A DNA stretch of 64,000 nt from Dryocosmus kuriphilus (Eukaryota; Arthropoda; Insecta; Hymenoptera; Cynipidae). The position numbers and the translations under genes are program-made. The notes under the pieces are model-generated. The model made no database searches, had not been told where the DNA came from, and saw only the letters and a list, made by a program, of their open reading frames with translations. Where the stretch lies: the NCBI GenBank assembly GCA_038277395.1, contig CM076192.1, positions 196,233,647 through 196,297,646 on the forward strand, in the 5' to 3' direction. Each line of letters opens with the position of its first letter. The stretch's first letter is position 1. This document shows, piece by piece, positions 23,701 to 33,023 of this stretch.

Positions 23701-26700
23701 GCTCCTCTCGGTCCGTAGAGCTGTCGTTCAACTGATTCTGTAAGAAGCATTGGGATTTTTTATTAACGATGTTTTTCGACGAAACTAATTGTGCTCTTGT
23801 ATAAGTCAATAAAACCAACAACCAATTTCAAAATATATGGTTTTACTGGCAATTCTTGTCATTTAATTTACGACAAAATGTGATTTTTCACCCATTTTTT
23901 CACTTAATCTAAGCACCTTTTTGAAACTAAATATCCGGGATTCAAAAATGAATGACAAAGTTTCGCTGTTTTTGAGAAAAATTGGAAAATTCGCTTTAAA
24001 AAAAATTATTATAACCAATAGAATGGTTTTGCCCACGTAAAATTCATGCAATGTCTTTTTTAGGTCAAAAAAAGATATATATATATATATATGATGTAAA
24101 AACATAATTTTCCGAAAATCAATGATTCTCAACCAAATCATAAAATTTGAAAAGAAAAAAATAGTTGAAATTCTACCCAAAAATTATTTGTCAACCATAA
24201 ATGAAACAGATACATTTTTAATCAAAAAAAAGATTAAATTTGACCGAAAATATTTGCATTTTCTACCAGAAAACATAACTTTCAAAGAAACGATTAATTC
24301 TTGACAAAATCCATGTTCCAAAAAATAATTAAAAATCCCAACCAAAGAAATGTTGTTTTAAAAAAATTAAATTTTCAACAAAATAGTGAGTTTTTAATAA
24401 AAAAGGTTTTCAAGTAAACAATGGTGAATTCTTAAACGAAAATGTAAAAGTTGACTTGAAGAAAAGAAATATTTCCTACCAAAAATATATTTTTACATTC
24501 TCATCAGAGAAGGTATTAGATTTATGCAAAATTTGTCTTTCGCGGATTTCATATGAAATCTCCACATTTTGAGACTTCCTGAATCCGAAAGAACGGTTTT
24601 TACGGCGGTGTCTGTCTGTCTGTTGTCTTCTTCGTGGTCGTTGTTGTCGTCGTCGCTGGAGACTGTTCCCACGATAACATTCGAAGGGCTAATCGGATGG
24701 GAGTGCGCTTTGGTACACTTCTTTAAGGGGTAAAAAGAGAGTGCGAGTTCGTTAACCAGCGGTTTTTGACCAACGATTATTCTTTTATCCATCAAAAACG
24801 GTTTTCGCAAAATTAAAAAATCCATTTCTCGGCTAAAATATGAGAGATACAAAAAAATGGTGGAAAACAAAGTTGTTCAATTTAAAAGGTTCTACAAATC
24901 TTGTTTCAACCATTTTTTGATAAAAAGCACGGTTTTTTTAAATCGATAAAACGTTATTAAAAATAAAAATTTCAAATTTCCCGCCAAACTGTGCAAGATA
25001 TAGAAAAATGATAATTAACAAAGTTATTCGCCTCAAAAAGATCTACAAATCTGCATTTTATTATTTTTTTTTTGAGCAGACGCGTAGTTTTTGAGCTATT
25101 CGTGAAATATGTTATGAAATATAAAGAAAACCACTTTTCAGCAAAACTATGCAAGATATGAGAAAATATTAACAAGCAGAATTGTTCACCTTGGAAATAG
25201 CTACAAAATTTATTTATAAGACTCATCGTTTTACTTTTAGGAATCGAAATCCTCTATTGTGAAAATTTGGAAAATCACTAAAAAACTTTACCAATCTACA
25301 ATGTGTTTTAAAAAAATGTAATTATCGAGCGCGAAGCGCGAGTGTCTTGATGAGAATGTATTCCTTAAGGGCGATAGAGCCTTAAGTAAAATAATATCCC
25401 TTGTAATTTTTAATTTAAAGGTTTATACGATCCATAAACACCGAGCGCGTAGTGCGAGGTGAATAATCTATCAAGCGCGAAGCGCGTGATGAGAATGTGC
25501 CCGCGAAGCGGGCAGATATTTTTTTATGGGGTTTCATTAATTTAGTCACATTATTAGTATTTTAGTAATAAATACAATTTATTTTTTATTATGTTTTAAA
25601 TAATTTTTTAATTACCTCTAATCCCACTTGGTCGAGAAGATGATCCTGAAAAAAAAGGAATAGGGATTTTTTATTAAAGAATTTTTTCAATGCCCCTATT
25701 GTGCTTTCATACTTGTAAGTTTCAGCCATTTGAGGTTATTTTAGGGATCATTCAGCCCAAATGAGTATTTTTTTACTAAAATCATCAGCTATTTTTGGTA
25801 AAAATTCATCTTTCTTGCATGAAAATTCACCTATTTTACTAATAGCTTATATTTTGGTTCTAAAAGTAAACTATTCCGATGAAAACTACTTAGCTTCTTT
25901 TTCTTGAAAAAGAAAAGATTTTTTTGAAAATTGAAATATTTTTGCTTGAAAAATGAATCATTTTATTGAAAGTGCAATATTTCAAAGAGTAAGGGAGCCA
26001 GTAAAGAAATATTCTGAATACTGAAGAATTGCTATTGTTCTAAACAAAAATTATAAACAAAGCAAAAAGAATACGTTAGTACCAATTGCACATTGTTGTT
26101 AGAAATAAAAAGTATGGCGAAACACACAGCTTTTACGAAACTTTTAATGGCAAATTCAAGTATTTGTTTATAAGATTTGTCATCTTGGCCGGCAAAATAG
26201 ACTGTTTTTCAAAGAATGCTTGAAATGAAAAGTAAGAACAGTAAGTGTCTTGTTTGTTCGTGGTAAATTGAAGAAATATTAAGACCAACACTTGCAAATA
26301 AAGAAAGATGTGCAATTTATCAAATACGGAAAATGTGCTTTTCGAGCATGTTCAAATAATTATAACCTCAAAACCTTTGTTGAAATTTCTAACTTTATAT
26401 TACGTTTCAAGTTTCAAAAATAATTAATTCAATTTCAGACTTTTAAAATTTTTAAGATTTCAATTCGAAATATTTCATTTTTGACACAATCATTAAATTA
26501 TTAGCCAAAAATATTATAGTTAGATGTTCAAAAACAGCATTTATTTTTAAACAAAAGTAATTGAATCAAAACTGAAAGAAAAAACTAGAAAGACGAATTT
26601 GCAACACAATAGCTGAATTTACGACTTTTGCGAAAAAAATGTAACATAGTTGAAATTTCAAGCAAAGTATCTCAATTGTTAATAATCAACGTTACAGTAT

Positions 26701-29700
26701 CTACGAAAAAATGACTTCATAAAAAAACACTCATATATTTCCCGGAAAAAAAAGAATTTTTCAGGTATGTTTTTCAACTAATCTAAAATAACCTTCAACT
26801 AAGAAAAGATCAATTTTGAACAAAATAGTAGATTTTTCAACTAAAAAGGTGACCTCTCAGGCAGAAATATGAAATTAACTTTATCCAAAAGATGTCTTTC
26901 AGCAATGTATAGTTGAATTGTGAACCGAAAAGCTGTATTTTTCAACAAAACAATTGTATTTGCACCCTAGAAAGATAAATTTTGTCCAAAAAATTTAACT
27001 TTCAATCAATATATTTGAACTCACCATAAGAAAAGAAGACTTAAAAAATAAATCAAATTCGAATCAAAAAAATAGCTTTATTTTCGTTAAGCAAAAGTTG
27101 AATTTTCAACGGAATGGCTTAATATTTAAATGAAAAATTACAATTTTTGACAAATTAGATTAACGTTCAAATAAAAAATATCATTTTCGTTCACAAATAT
27201 AATAACTTAATTTTCAACCAAAATTGATGAATTTTCAACAAAGCCTTTGAATTTTCAGTAGAAAAAAATGAATTCCCAAAACCAAAAATGGTTGAAAAGT
27301 CAATTTTTACATTTTCGGTAGGAAATAATTATTTTTTTGTTTTTAAAAGAGCAAATAAATTGTTAAAAATTCTCATGCACTTTTCATAAATCGCCTAAAT
27401 GATTATTCCATGTGACAAATGTTTAGTATATAAAAAAAAACCTTGCAGATTGAGAAGTACTTATGGAAAATTCAAATACATTGGTCGAAAATTAAACTTT
27501 TTTTTTGAAAATTTGTCTTACTTGAATGTAAATTCAATCGTTTTTGTGAAAATTTCTTTTTTTCTGCTCACGTTTAATATATTTTTGGTAGATATTTGGG
27601 TTGAAATTTCAAAATTTAATTTTTTGTGGACAAGTTGGAAAGTCAAATTTTTTAAAATTCCTTTCCTTTGATTGATAATACTTCAAATATTTTTGGTTCA
27701 AAAGTAATATATTTTTTTTAAATGTAACTATTTTCTTGTTTTATTTGAGAATGCATATATTTAAATTGAAAATTCAACTCCTTTGTTATAAATTCGCCTT
27801 CGTCCATTAAAAATTAAACCATTCCATTAACAATTATTTTCCTTTTGGTCGAAAATTTGACTATTTTATAATCAAAATTAATCTTTTTTGTTCAATAGCT
27901 AGCTGTTCTGTTCATGCTAGAATTTTCTTTATCTTTCGGTTTAACATTAAAACGACTGCATGTTTGGTTTTGAGAGACAATCTCTTTCGATTGAATATTC
28001 AACGATTTTGTTGATAATTAATCACGTTTGGCTGAAAAAGCAATTGTTACATTTTTGGTCGAACATTTAATTTTTGTTTAAAGATTCGACTAATATGTTA
28101 AAAGCCTTCCGTTTCCGGCGCTGATAGTGATGGGACGGGTGCAGGAATTTGAGCGATCGTTTTGGCTTTGGAGGTGAACAAGAGCTGTGTGGCGTAAAGA
28201 AAAGGGCTGAGAGTAGAGTTATGGCAGCTGGTATGTGGGAGGAATGATTGGAAGGGTCGCGGAAGGTGGAAAAAGGGAAAAAGTGAGAAAAAATGGTGCA
28301 TGCAGAAGAGTGAGTGAGTTAGGTTTTAAGTTAGTTAGTTACGTTAGTTAGTTAGTTTGGTGGACAGAGAGTAGGGTAGTGAAGTTGTACGAGACTGGGG
28401 AGACGGATGGTGAGGTAAGATTTGTTTATTGTTAATTACCACTGTCTTTTTGTGTGTAAATAGTGCGATGGATAAAGTATGGATGAGAGGAGCGTGGGGA
28501 GCAGAGCGAGAGGTCAATAAGTGGCTAGGAAGGCCAGTGGGTAAGGTAGGAGATTAGCAGGCCACTGGGTAACAGGCCGATTACGAAGAGACCAAGGCAA
28601 CAGAGCTCTAGAGGGCAATACGTGCCCGAAGAAGGGCATTAGGGACTGAGACCCAGTGTGCAAGAATGAAGTGACGAGCTGGACAGGTGGGGCTAGTGGG
28701 GGCGACGCAGAGAGGCTGGAGTTTGGTAAGTCAATTGATAAGGTGTTAGAGTCAAATAAAGCCATGGACAAGGCATTAGATAAGATAAAAGACACAATGG
28801 AAAGTATGTTCCGAGAGTTAGAGAAGGTAGTGAGTAGAGGTCTAGCGGAAGAGAAGGAACATGGTGGGGAACAGAGGGAAAGAAGGAGATAGAGAAGCTT
28901 TTGATGGACATAGGGGTAAATGTCAGGGTACAGGAGATAAAAGGGATGGGCAACAAGATAGGAGGAAAAGCGAGCAGATACGTAGTGAAAATGGGAAGTG
29001 AAGTGGAGAGGAGAGAGGTAATGAGGAAAAAGAAGGTGCTTAGGGGAAGAAAAGGAAGAATTGATGAAGATATGACATGGAGGAAGGGAAGGAAAAGGTG
29101 GTTAATAGGTGGGGAGCTTGGGAGGAGAGTAGAAAGGGGAATAGAGTTTGGTTTGGGAGAGACATGTTGTGGGTGAATGAGACGGTGTTGATATGGGACG
29201 AAGAGAGAGTGAGGACTTGAAAACAGGTGAGTGGTCTCAAGGTTGAAGGGGAGCAGAGGTGACTAAGAACAGTGTAGAAGCGTCGTGGTTTGCGAACGAA
29301 ATAAGAGGAGGAATGTGGGGAGAAGGGTAGAAGATTGCGAAAAAGGGATTCAAGTGGTTTTTTGGAATCTGCTAGGGATGGATGGAGAAATTGGAAAGGC
29401 TGAGAGAAAGAGCAGGTCATACAGGGTAGAGAAGAGCCAAAATCATTCGTATAAAAGCAAAAGAAAAGTCACTAGAGTCGAGGATTAATGTACCATCAAT
29501 AGAATGGAAATGGCCAGAGGAAACGGGAGCCCAAGGTCTTGAGCGGCAGTGCGTAGATTTAGATTAGAGATTAAGAAGTTATGTACATATAGAATAAAGT
29601 AGGAATAAGTATTTGTAAAATCTGCGCTGGATGTAAAAGTGTGATGGTTATGTAATGATTATCAAACCCGTAAAAGGGAGAGAGTATAAATAAGCGAACG

Positions 29701-32057
29701 ACTAATGCGTTAAAAATTCATCTCTTTCAGTAAAAAATTAAAGTATTCAGTTAAAAATTAATCTTTTCTTGTTAAAAATATCAATACTTTTGATTGAAAA
29801 CTCATTTATTTTTTTTTTGAAAATGGTTATTTTTGTATGAAGATTTCAAATATGTAAAATTCTTCTACTTAAAAAAGGTAATAGTTAAATATCAAAGTAT
29901 AGTAAAAGAGATTAATTCTGAACCAAAAGTGGAAGAGTTAAGCTTTAAAAAAAGCATTAATTTTAATTAAAAAAGAGTTGAATTTTCAACAGACAAAAAT
30001 TAACTCTCGAGGAAGGTATTTACATTTTTTTATAAAACAATCACAGTTTCAAAGAAAGATATCTCTCTAATATTTCTGAGGCCAAATTTCTTGTTCTGAA
30101 AACGTTTAAAAATATTTGTATTTTGATATTTCGCGCTTGCTTTTAAATACATTATTCTTCAGAAAATTTTTGTTCAGCCTTTGTTAATCACGCTCAATAG
30201 GAATGAGTAATATAAGTAAATAGGTAGCATTAGTACTCCTTATTCTTCGGTTATGAAGCAAATACTTGGAAAAACGTGACATTCGTGAAGATGAAATCTC
30301 ATTAGAAGTTTCGAAACACGGCCTCACATTATTTCAGTAAAGTTAAAAATATGTTACACCATTGTGTTGGCCGATTAAACGTTTAGCTTCGGCACAAATA
30401 TCTCGAACGGTTATAAGACACTGCCAGGAGTTTCAAGATTTTTTAAAGTTTAATGAATAATTTGTAATTCAACTTATAATGAAAATATTCAATTCTTTTA
30501 GAAAAACTTACAGGTTTCAATAATATTAGGTTATGATAGAGAACCCGGAATCCCCTTTTTGACAATCTAACAACAAAAGAGCATACTTCTGCACTGGATT
30601 TGCGAAAGACATTTATTTTATGTCATGTTAGGTGATTGTCGTCAAAGACTTATATTTTTTAAGAAAACTTGCAAAATGTAATGAATCAGGCTTAATATAA
30701 GCACGAATAGAAATATAAAAAATTAAGTTTTAAATAAAAAGGATGAGTTTTCAACTAAATCATTCAATTTTCAACCGGCAACAATTAATTCGACAAAAAA
30801 ATATAATAGTTGAATTTTTGAACGAAAATTAAAAAACTTCAGGCAAATATGTAACAGCTAAATTTTGATCCAAAGATAGTTGAATTTTCAATTACAAAAA
30901 TATAACTTTCAACCAAAATATTTGGTTTTTTATCAAAATATTTGAATTTTAAACGATAAAAGGTAAAGGATTAACGATCAAAAATTTAAAAATTGAATGG
31001 AATTCATGCAATTTTTTGACGGAACAGTTTAATGTTGACCGGAAGAAGACCAATTTTTAATAAAATATTTCAATTCCTGCACAAGAAACATGAATTGAAA
31101 GAAAATGCATTTTTAGCCAAACAGTTGAATTTCCAAGCAAAAACATGATTTTTATACCAGAGATAGTTAGCTAACAAGCAGTAAGGCTAAATTTACATGT
31201 ACAAGGATTGTAACATATGGCGTAATTGTTTCAAAGAGAAATACAAATTTGAATGAAATATATGTAAGGTCCTTCAAAAAATTGAAGATATATGTAATAT
31301 ACTTAGTATAAAAAATGACGGACGGAGGGAAAGACATGTGAGGTGTAATTATTGTAACATATATGTTACATACACGTGTAAGAATTTACCGCAAACACTC
31401 TGGATTTAAATACCTTTTTTATATGTAAAAAATGATAAAATAGAGAGTTGCCAACAAACTATTTGATGTGAATTAATAAAAGTATTTTTTCGGTAAGCAC
31501 ATAATTGCGCAGTAGGACGAAACACTTAGAATAATTGTAATATTTGGTGTAATTGTTTCAGCGTGAAATACAAATTTTGTTGGATCATATGTAAGGTTTT
31601 ACAAAAAATTAGAGAAATAATATATTTTTATAAAAAAGAACGCAAGAAAAGGCATTTGAAGTGAAATTTCAGTAACATATTGTGGCATACACGTATAGAG
31701 ATTTAACGCAACAAGTATGGATTTAAACATTTTTTATATGAGAAATGATAAAAGATAATTGGAAACGAATTATTTTATATGAAATAATAAAAATTATTTT
31801 ATCTTTAAACACACAATTGCACAGCAAGACGAAACACGTGTAATGATAGTAAAATATGGTGTAGTTGCTTCAAGGTGAAATACAGATCTGAATGGAATAT
31901 ATGCTTTCCGGAAAAAAATTTTTTTTGAATACAGTCAAGGCCTGGATGTGAGATATTTCAAGATATGATCGATTTTGTATTACAGAAAATTCTACTTACC
32001 AACAGAATCAAGAATTGCCACAAATATGAAAAAAAGAACACAAACAAGAACTCTCAT
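17676..32057 (-). CDS. multi-exon gene for a small secreted protein (unknown family)
   Basis: Proposed exons, minus strand: 32057-32000, 25645-25616, 23737-23657, 21909-21829, 19184-19140, 19049-18936, 18093-17959, 17743-17676. Sizes are 58, 30, 81, 81, 45, 114, 135 and 68 nt, 612 nt in total, coding for 203 aa plus TGA. Every intron is phase 1 and has GT/AG ends; most donors read gtaatt or gtaagt. No stop occurs in the joined frame. The N-terminus MRVLVCVLFFIFVAILDSV is a typical signal peptide and a TATA box lies upstream. The mature part is short, with few cysteines. Exons 3 and 7 both carry an LYG[PV] motif followed by aromatic residues, a possible internal repeat. I recognise no family. 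The small, symmetric phase-1 exons and the duplicated exon 2 recall rapidly evolving secreted effector or venom genes, but that is inference. Introns hold jockey, LINE and other repeats. The last exon is the least certain. Confidence 0.72.
17959..18093 (-). CDS. 135-nt exon of the secreted-protein gene
   Basis: Acceptor ccttacatgatcag, donor gtaattttt, phase 1-1, 44 open codons. It encodes [x]GEEECYEIQDNDLVLNLYG and then VPKSKYWKGFYIHPQ, with one cysteine and several aromatic residues. LYGVPKSKYWKGF resembles LYGPRGAELDYF of the 81-nt exon at 23657. The downstream intron flank (ttgtattatagtttaaaaattac) is related to the flanks of the other exons. Confidence 0.7.
18094..18935. other. intron, no further exon seen
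   Basis: About 18200-18780 holds less AT-rich sequence with the inverted motifs gggtggaaatcacccc (18315) and gtgggtgatt (18606). It may be a small unidentified transposon. No open exon with splice sites was found. Confidence 0.3.
18936..19049 (-). CDS. 114-nt exon of the secreted-protein gene
   Basis: Acceptor acttttcttacag, donor gtaattta, phase 1-1, 37 open codons. It encodes PNVTDNLHPSDGDKIKN followed by DQGIVAAVRGGKILQYQPAS. NVTD near the start is a potential N-glycosylation site, consistent with secretion. It lies 90 bp downstream of the previous exon on the minus strand. Confidence 0.72.
19140..19184 (-). CDS. 45-nt exon of the secreted-protein gene
   Basis: Acceptor ctttacttacag, donor gtaatg, phase 1-1. 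It encodes [x]KGTITIPNQDHLDD. The intron to the next exon is only 90 bp long. Confidence 0.65.
19755..21600. repeat. unclassified 1.85-kb interspersed repeat, copy 1
   Basis: It is similar over its length to 52302-53850. Shared landmarks in order are ctgccgg...actaagc, ctcaaaatcattggagcgag, a G-run, gagacgcccagaggtaga, tcattaacataacg, tttccagccaggactgcg, ggcggacgac, and near the end tattcttgctaggctaag. Copy 1 has an internal duplication of the tcattaaca...ccgccagaaat block (about 20360 and 20640). The 212-aa open frame at 19730-20368 is probably fortuitous. The copy at 52.3 kb abuts the 5' side of a BEL/Pao relic, so an LTR or leader origin is possible. Confidence 0.6.
21829..21909 (-). CDS. 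81-nt exon of the secreted-protein gene
   Basis: Acceptor gatgttcttacag, donor gtaagt, phase 1-1, 26 open codons. It encodes CPMLQRSMPPTFLYDDTRN followed by LVYINWD. It has exactly the same length as the exon at 23657, and both share a related upstream intron flank (ttattaa...ttttttc...aattgt). This suggests duplication of an 81-nt exon unit. Confidence 0.75.
22244..22263. repeat. poly-C tract
   Basis: A run of 20 C in the intron. The length is likely to vary and to be error-prone. Confidence 0.9.
22564..22853. repeat. hairpin / MITE-like element with about 65-bp inverted arms
   Basis: The left arm (gaaactaaacaattgaaaagg...ttcagacaagaaaaac, continuing to about 22640) is the imperfect reverse complement of 22785-22853 (tttttcctgtttgaattttgct...ccttttcacgtg). 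The insert between the arms is about 150 bp and unrelated. The ORFs across it are symmetric artefacts of the arms. No target duplication was identified. Confidence 0.55.
23153..23312 (-). pseudogene. possible decayed exon between exons 3 and 4
   Basis: Acceptor gatttatttacag and donor gtaaat bound 160 nt that is open when read from phase 0 (DRSSWSEGYYNCLKFNNPKF, then LLPKNIIIVKYKCF). It is not open in the phase 1 that the neighbouring exons require, and 160 is not a multiple of three. CLKF..PKFL...NIIIVKY loosely resembles CPML..PTFLYDDTRNLVYI of the next exon. I read it as a frameshifted relic of a duplicated exon, or a chance ORF. Confidence 0.33.
23657..23737 (-). CDS. 81-nt exon of the secreted-protein gene
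   Basis: Acceptor atgcttcttacag, donor gtaattag, phase 1-1, 26 open codons. It encodes SVERQLYGPRGAELDYF and then VTPNGFVIS. Clear open reading in AT-rich DNA with strong sites on both sides makes this one of the best exons of the model. Confidence 0.75.
23880..24497. repeat. A-rich repeat with short (AT)n
   Basis: Degenerate short motifs, plus an AT run at 24075-24092. No exon seen. Confidence 0.5.
24498..25516 (-). repeat. GC-palindrome repeat, copy C (1.02 kb)
   Basis: Inverted relative to copy A. It begins ttctcatcagagaag, the complement of copy A's end, and finishes with the palindromes gcgcgaagcgcg and gcgggcaga. It has fewer palindromes in the head than copy A. It sits about 100 bp from the 30-nt exon at 25616, and copy A likewise starts about 230 bp from the exon at 4705. 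Confidence 0.7.
25616..25645 (-). CDS. 30-nt microexon 2 (GSSSRPSGIR)
   Basis: Acceptor ttttttcag, donor gtaatta, phase 1-1. It encodes GSSSRPSGIR directly after the signal peptide. Its intron flanks are shared with 3279, 4705 and 8094, so this is the unit that was multiplied. The serine-rich basic peptide could be a linker or pro-segment. Confidence 0.68.
25800..28085. repeat. intron filled with decayed short-motif repeat, mixed orientation
   Basis: T-rich motifs at 25790-26000 and 27480-28080, A-rich motifs at about 26700-27300. The block near 26020-26110 is related to 2290-2340 and 6690-6740. No exon with good splice sites was found here. Confidence 0.45.
28090..29700 (+). mobile_element. 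non-LTR retrotransposon relic, mainly ORF1
   Basis: A purine-rich segment unlike its surroundings. Plus-strand frames give a coiled-coil-like stretch (KSIDKVLESNKAMDKALDKI at about 28724-28785). An ORF1-like region follows (LLMDIGVNVRVQEIKGMG, YVVKMGSEVERREVMRKKKV, DEDMTWRKGRKRW), typical of insect LINE ORF1 proteins with their VxxxKMGSxxxKREVMxxK and DDDLTW signatures. A short FWN remnant near 29360 suggests the start of the ORF2 endonuclease, and most of ORF2 is deleted. The 3' tail after 29560 ends in a TATAAATAAG-type stretch. It lies in the first intron of the secreted-protein gene. The clade is not certain. Confidence 0.6.
29880..30235. repeat. A-rich repeat and paralogous intron segment
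   Basis: About 30030-30200 (atatctctctaatatttctgaggccaaatttcttgttctg...) recurs at 32255-32420, 42655-42760 and 42960-43100 on the plus strand and at about 42260-42350 inverted. In the 42-kb locus the inverted copy lies just upstream of a terminal exon. This suggests it is intron DNA of the same gene family. Confidence 0.5.
30236..30360 (+). pseudogene. fragment paralogous to the 3' end at 42.1 kb
   Basis: Plus-strand gaagtttcgaaacacggcctca and the following ttcagtaaagttaaaaatat match the minus strand of 42060-42135, where the equivalent is ttcaataaagttaaaaatat. Upstream it reads gttatgaagc against ttacgaagc. The acceptor position reads ttcttcgg rather than ttcag, so the exon is probably dead. 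It is inverted relative to the surrounding minus-strand gene. Confidence 0.45.
30361..31206. repeat. paralogous intron block and A-rich repeat
   Basis: 30470-30690 is similar to 3460-3690 and 8270-8480 (gtttcaataat...aaccc...cttttttg). It is the block that normally lies upstream of the 30-nt exon on the minus strand, but no intact exon follows it. The rest is short-motif repeat. Confidence 0.45.
31207..31990. repeat. tandem repeat, about 310-326 bp unit, 2.4 copies
   Basis: The landmark attgtaacatatggcgtaattg recurs in variant form at 31207, 31533 and 31843, giving periods of 326 and 310 bp. The units share catatatgtaaggt..ttacaaaaaatt and gcacagcaagacgaaacac-type motifs. The array ends just 3' of the first exon's donor in the first intron of the minus-strand gene. 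It could be satellite-derived; no ORF. Confidence 0.65.
32000..32057 (-). CDS. first exon: signal peptide
   Basis: ATG at 32055-32057 opens MRVLVCVLFFIFVAILDSV and ends in phase 1 at donor gtaagt (31994-31999). The peptide has one basic residue, a run of about 14 hydrophobic residues and small residues near the likely cleavage site, typical of a secretory leader. The start is supported by a TATA box about 55 nt upstream and by the absence of an alternative ATG nearby. Confidence 0.75.
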
Positions 32058-32110
32058 TTTGCTTGACAAAAATTGCCAATTTGTAAAGCATTCCTAGAGC
32101 TTCAACTACT

Positions 32111-32120
32111 TCTATATATA
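32111..32120 (-). promoter_or_regulatory. TATA box of the secreted-protein gene
   Basis: The minus strand reads ggtatatataga. It lies about 55-60 nt before the ATG, which would place the transcription start near 32085 and leave a 5' UTR of about 30 nt. The AT-rich setting weakens the case, but the spacing is good. Confidence 0.5.
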
Positions 32121-32259
32121 CCAAACATCATCTCATTATTTACAAAAATGATTTTCTAAATTCAGGCGAGGCGATGGACTTGAAAGAATAAATCGTTGTG
32201 CAGCGAGCATTTTTCCTAGTATAAAATGAGCGCACTTTATTTCTTTCCTTGAAATCTAG

Positions 32260-33023
32260 ATGTATACCCCAAATCTCCCCGAAATTTCTGAGGCCACGTT
32301 TCTTCTTCTGACAAGGTTAAAAAACATTTGTGTGAAAACAGGAAAAATTAGTTCTATTTATATTTTTTTGAACTTTCAGATGCCGCACTCGCTTTAGAAT
32401 ACTTTGTTAGCTTTTAACCATTTTTGTTTATTCTTTATTAATAATTGCAAGAAATAAAAATTCTCTTTCTATTTGCAGTCAATTTTTAAAGAACCCTTTT
32501 CTTTTCAAAAAACATCCCCTTTTCCCCTCTTTTTCTCATTTTTCTCGTATTTTACTTAAACGTGGACTAAATTAATAAAATCCTAAAAGAAACAAGCTAT
32601 TTTTGGCTGAGAAAAACCTTCTGGGATTGAAAATGCAAATTTTTTTTTGAAAATTGAACTATTTCTACCTAAAAATAATATCTTTTGGTTCAAAAGTCAA
32701 TTATTACAGGTTTAGATGAGAATTCGTTTTTCTTGGTTGAGAATTTTTTGCTTGTGAAAATACAACTATTATATATTGAAAATTGATTGTTTTGTTTGAA
32801 AGTGTAATTTTTTTAATGAAAAAAAACAAAAAATATTTTTGTTAAAGTTAATTTTTCCTTTTGTTGAAAATTCAACAATTTTTAGTTTGAAATTAATCTT
32901 TTTTCTTGTGAAAATTTAGGCGTTCCAGTTTTCCGAATTTTCTTCTTTTTTGGTTGAAAATTTTGCCCTTAAATTCCTGGTTGGAAGTCATATTTTTTGT
33001 TTCAAAATATAAGTGTTTTTAAA
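32260..33023. repeat. upstream intergenic: paralogous segment and T-rich repeat
   Basis: 32255-32420 is another copy of the ctgaggcc...tttcttcttctgacaag segment. Decayed T-rich motifs follow. No gene seen. Confidence 0.45.

Noticed and set aside
30361..30440. Minus-strand acceptor-like site with short tail (SYNRSRYLCRS, then stop)
   Set aside because: No matching donor chain or conservation; its neighbour at 30236-30360 already shows this spot to be a rearranged fragment on the other strand.
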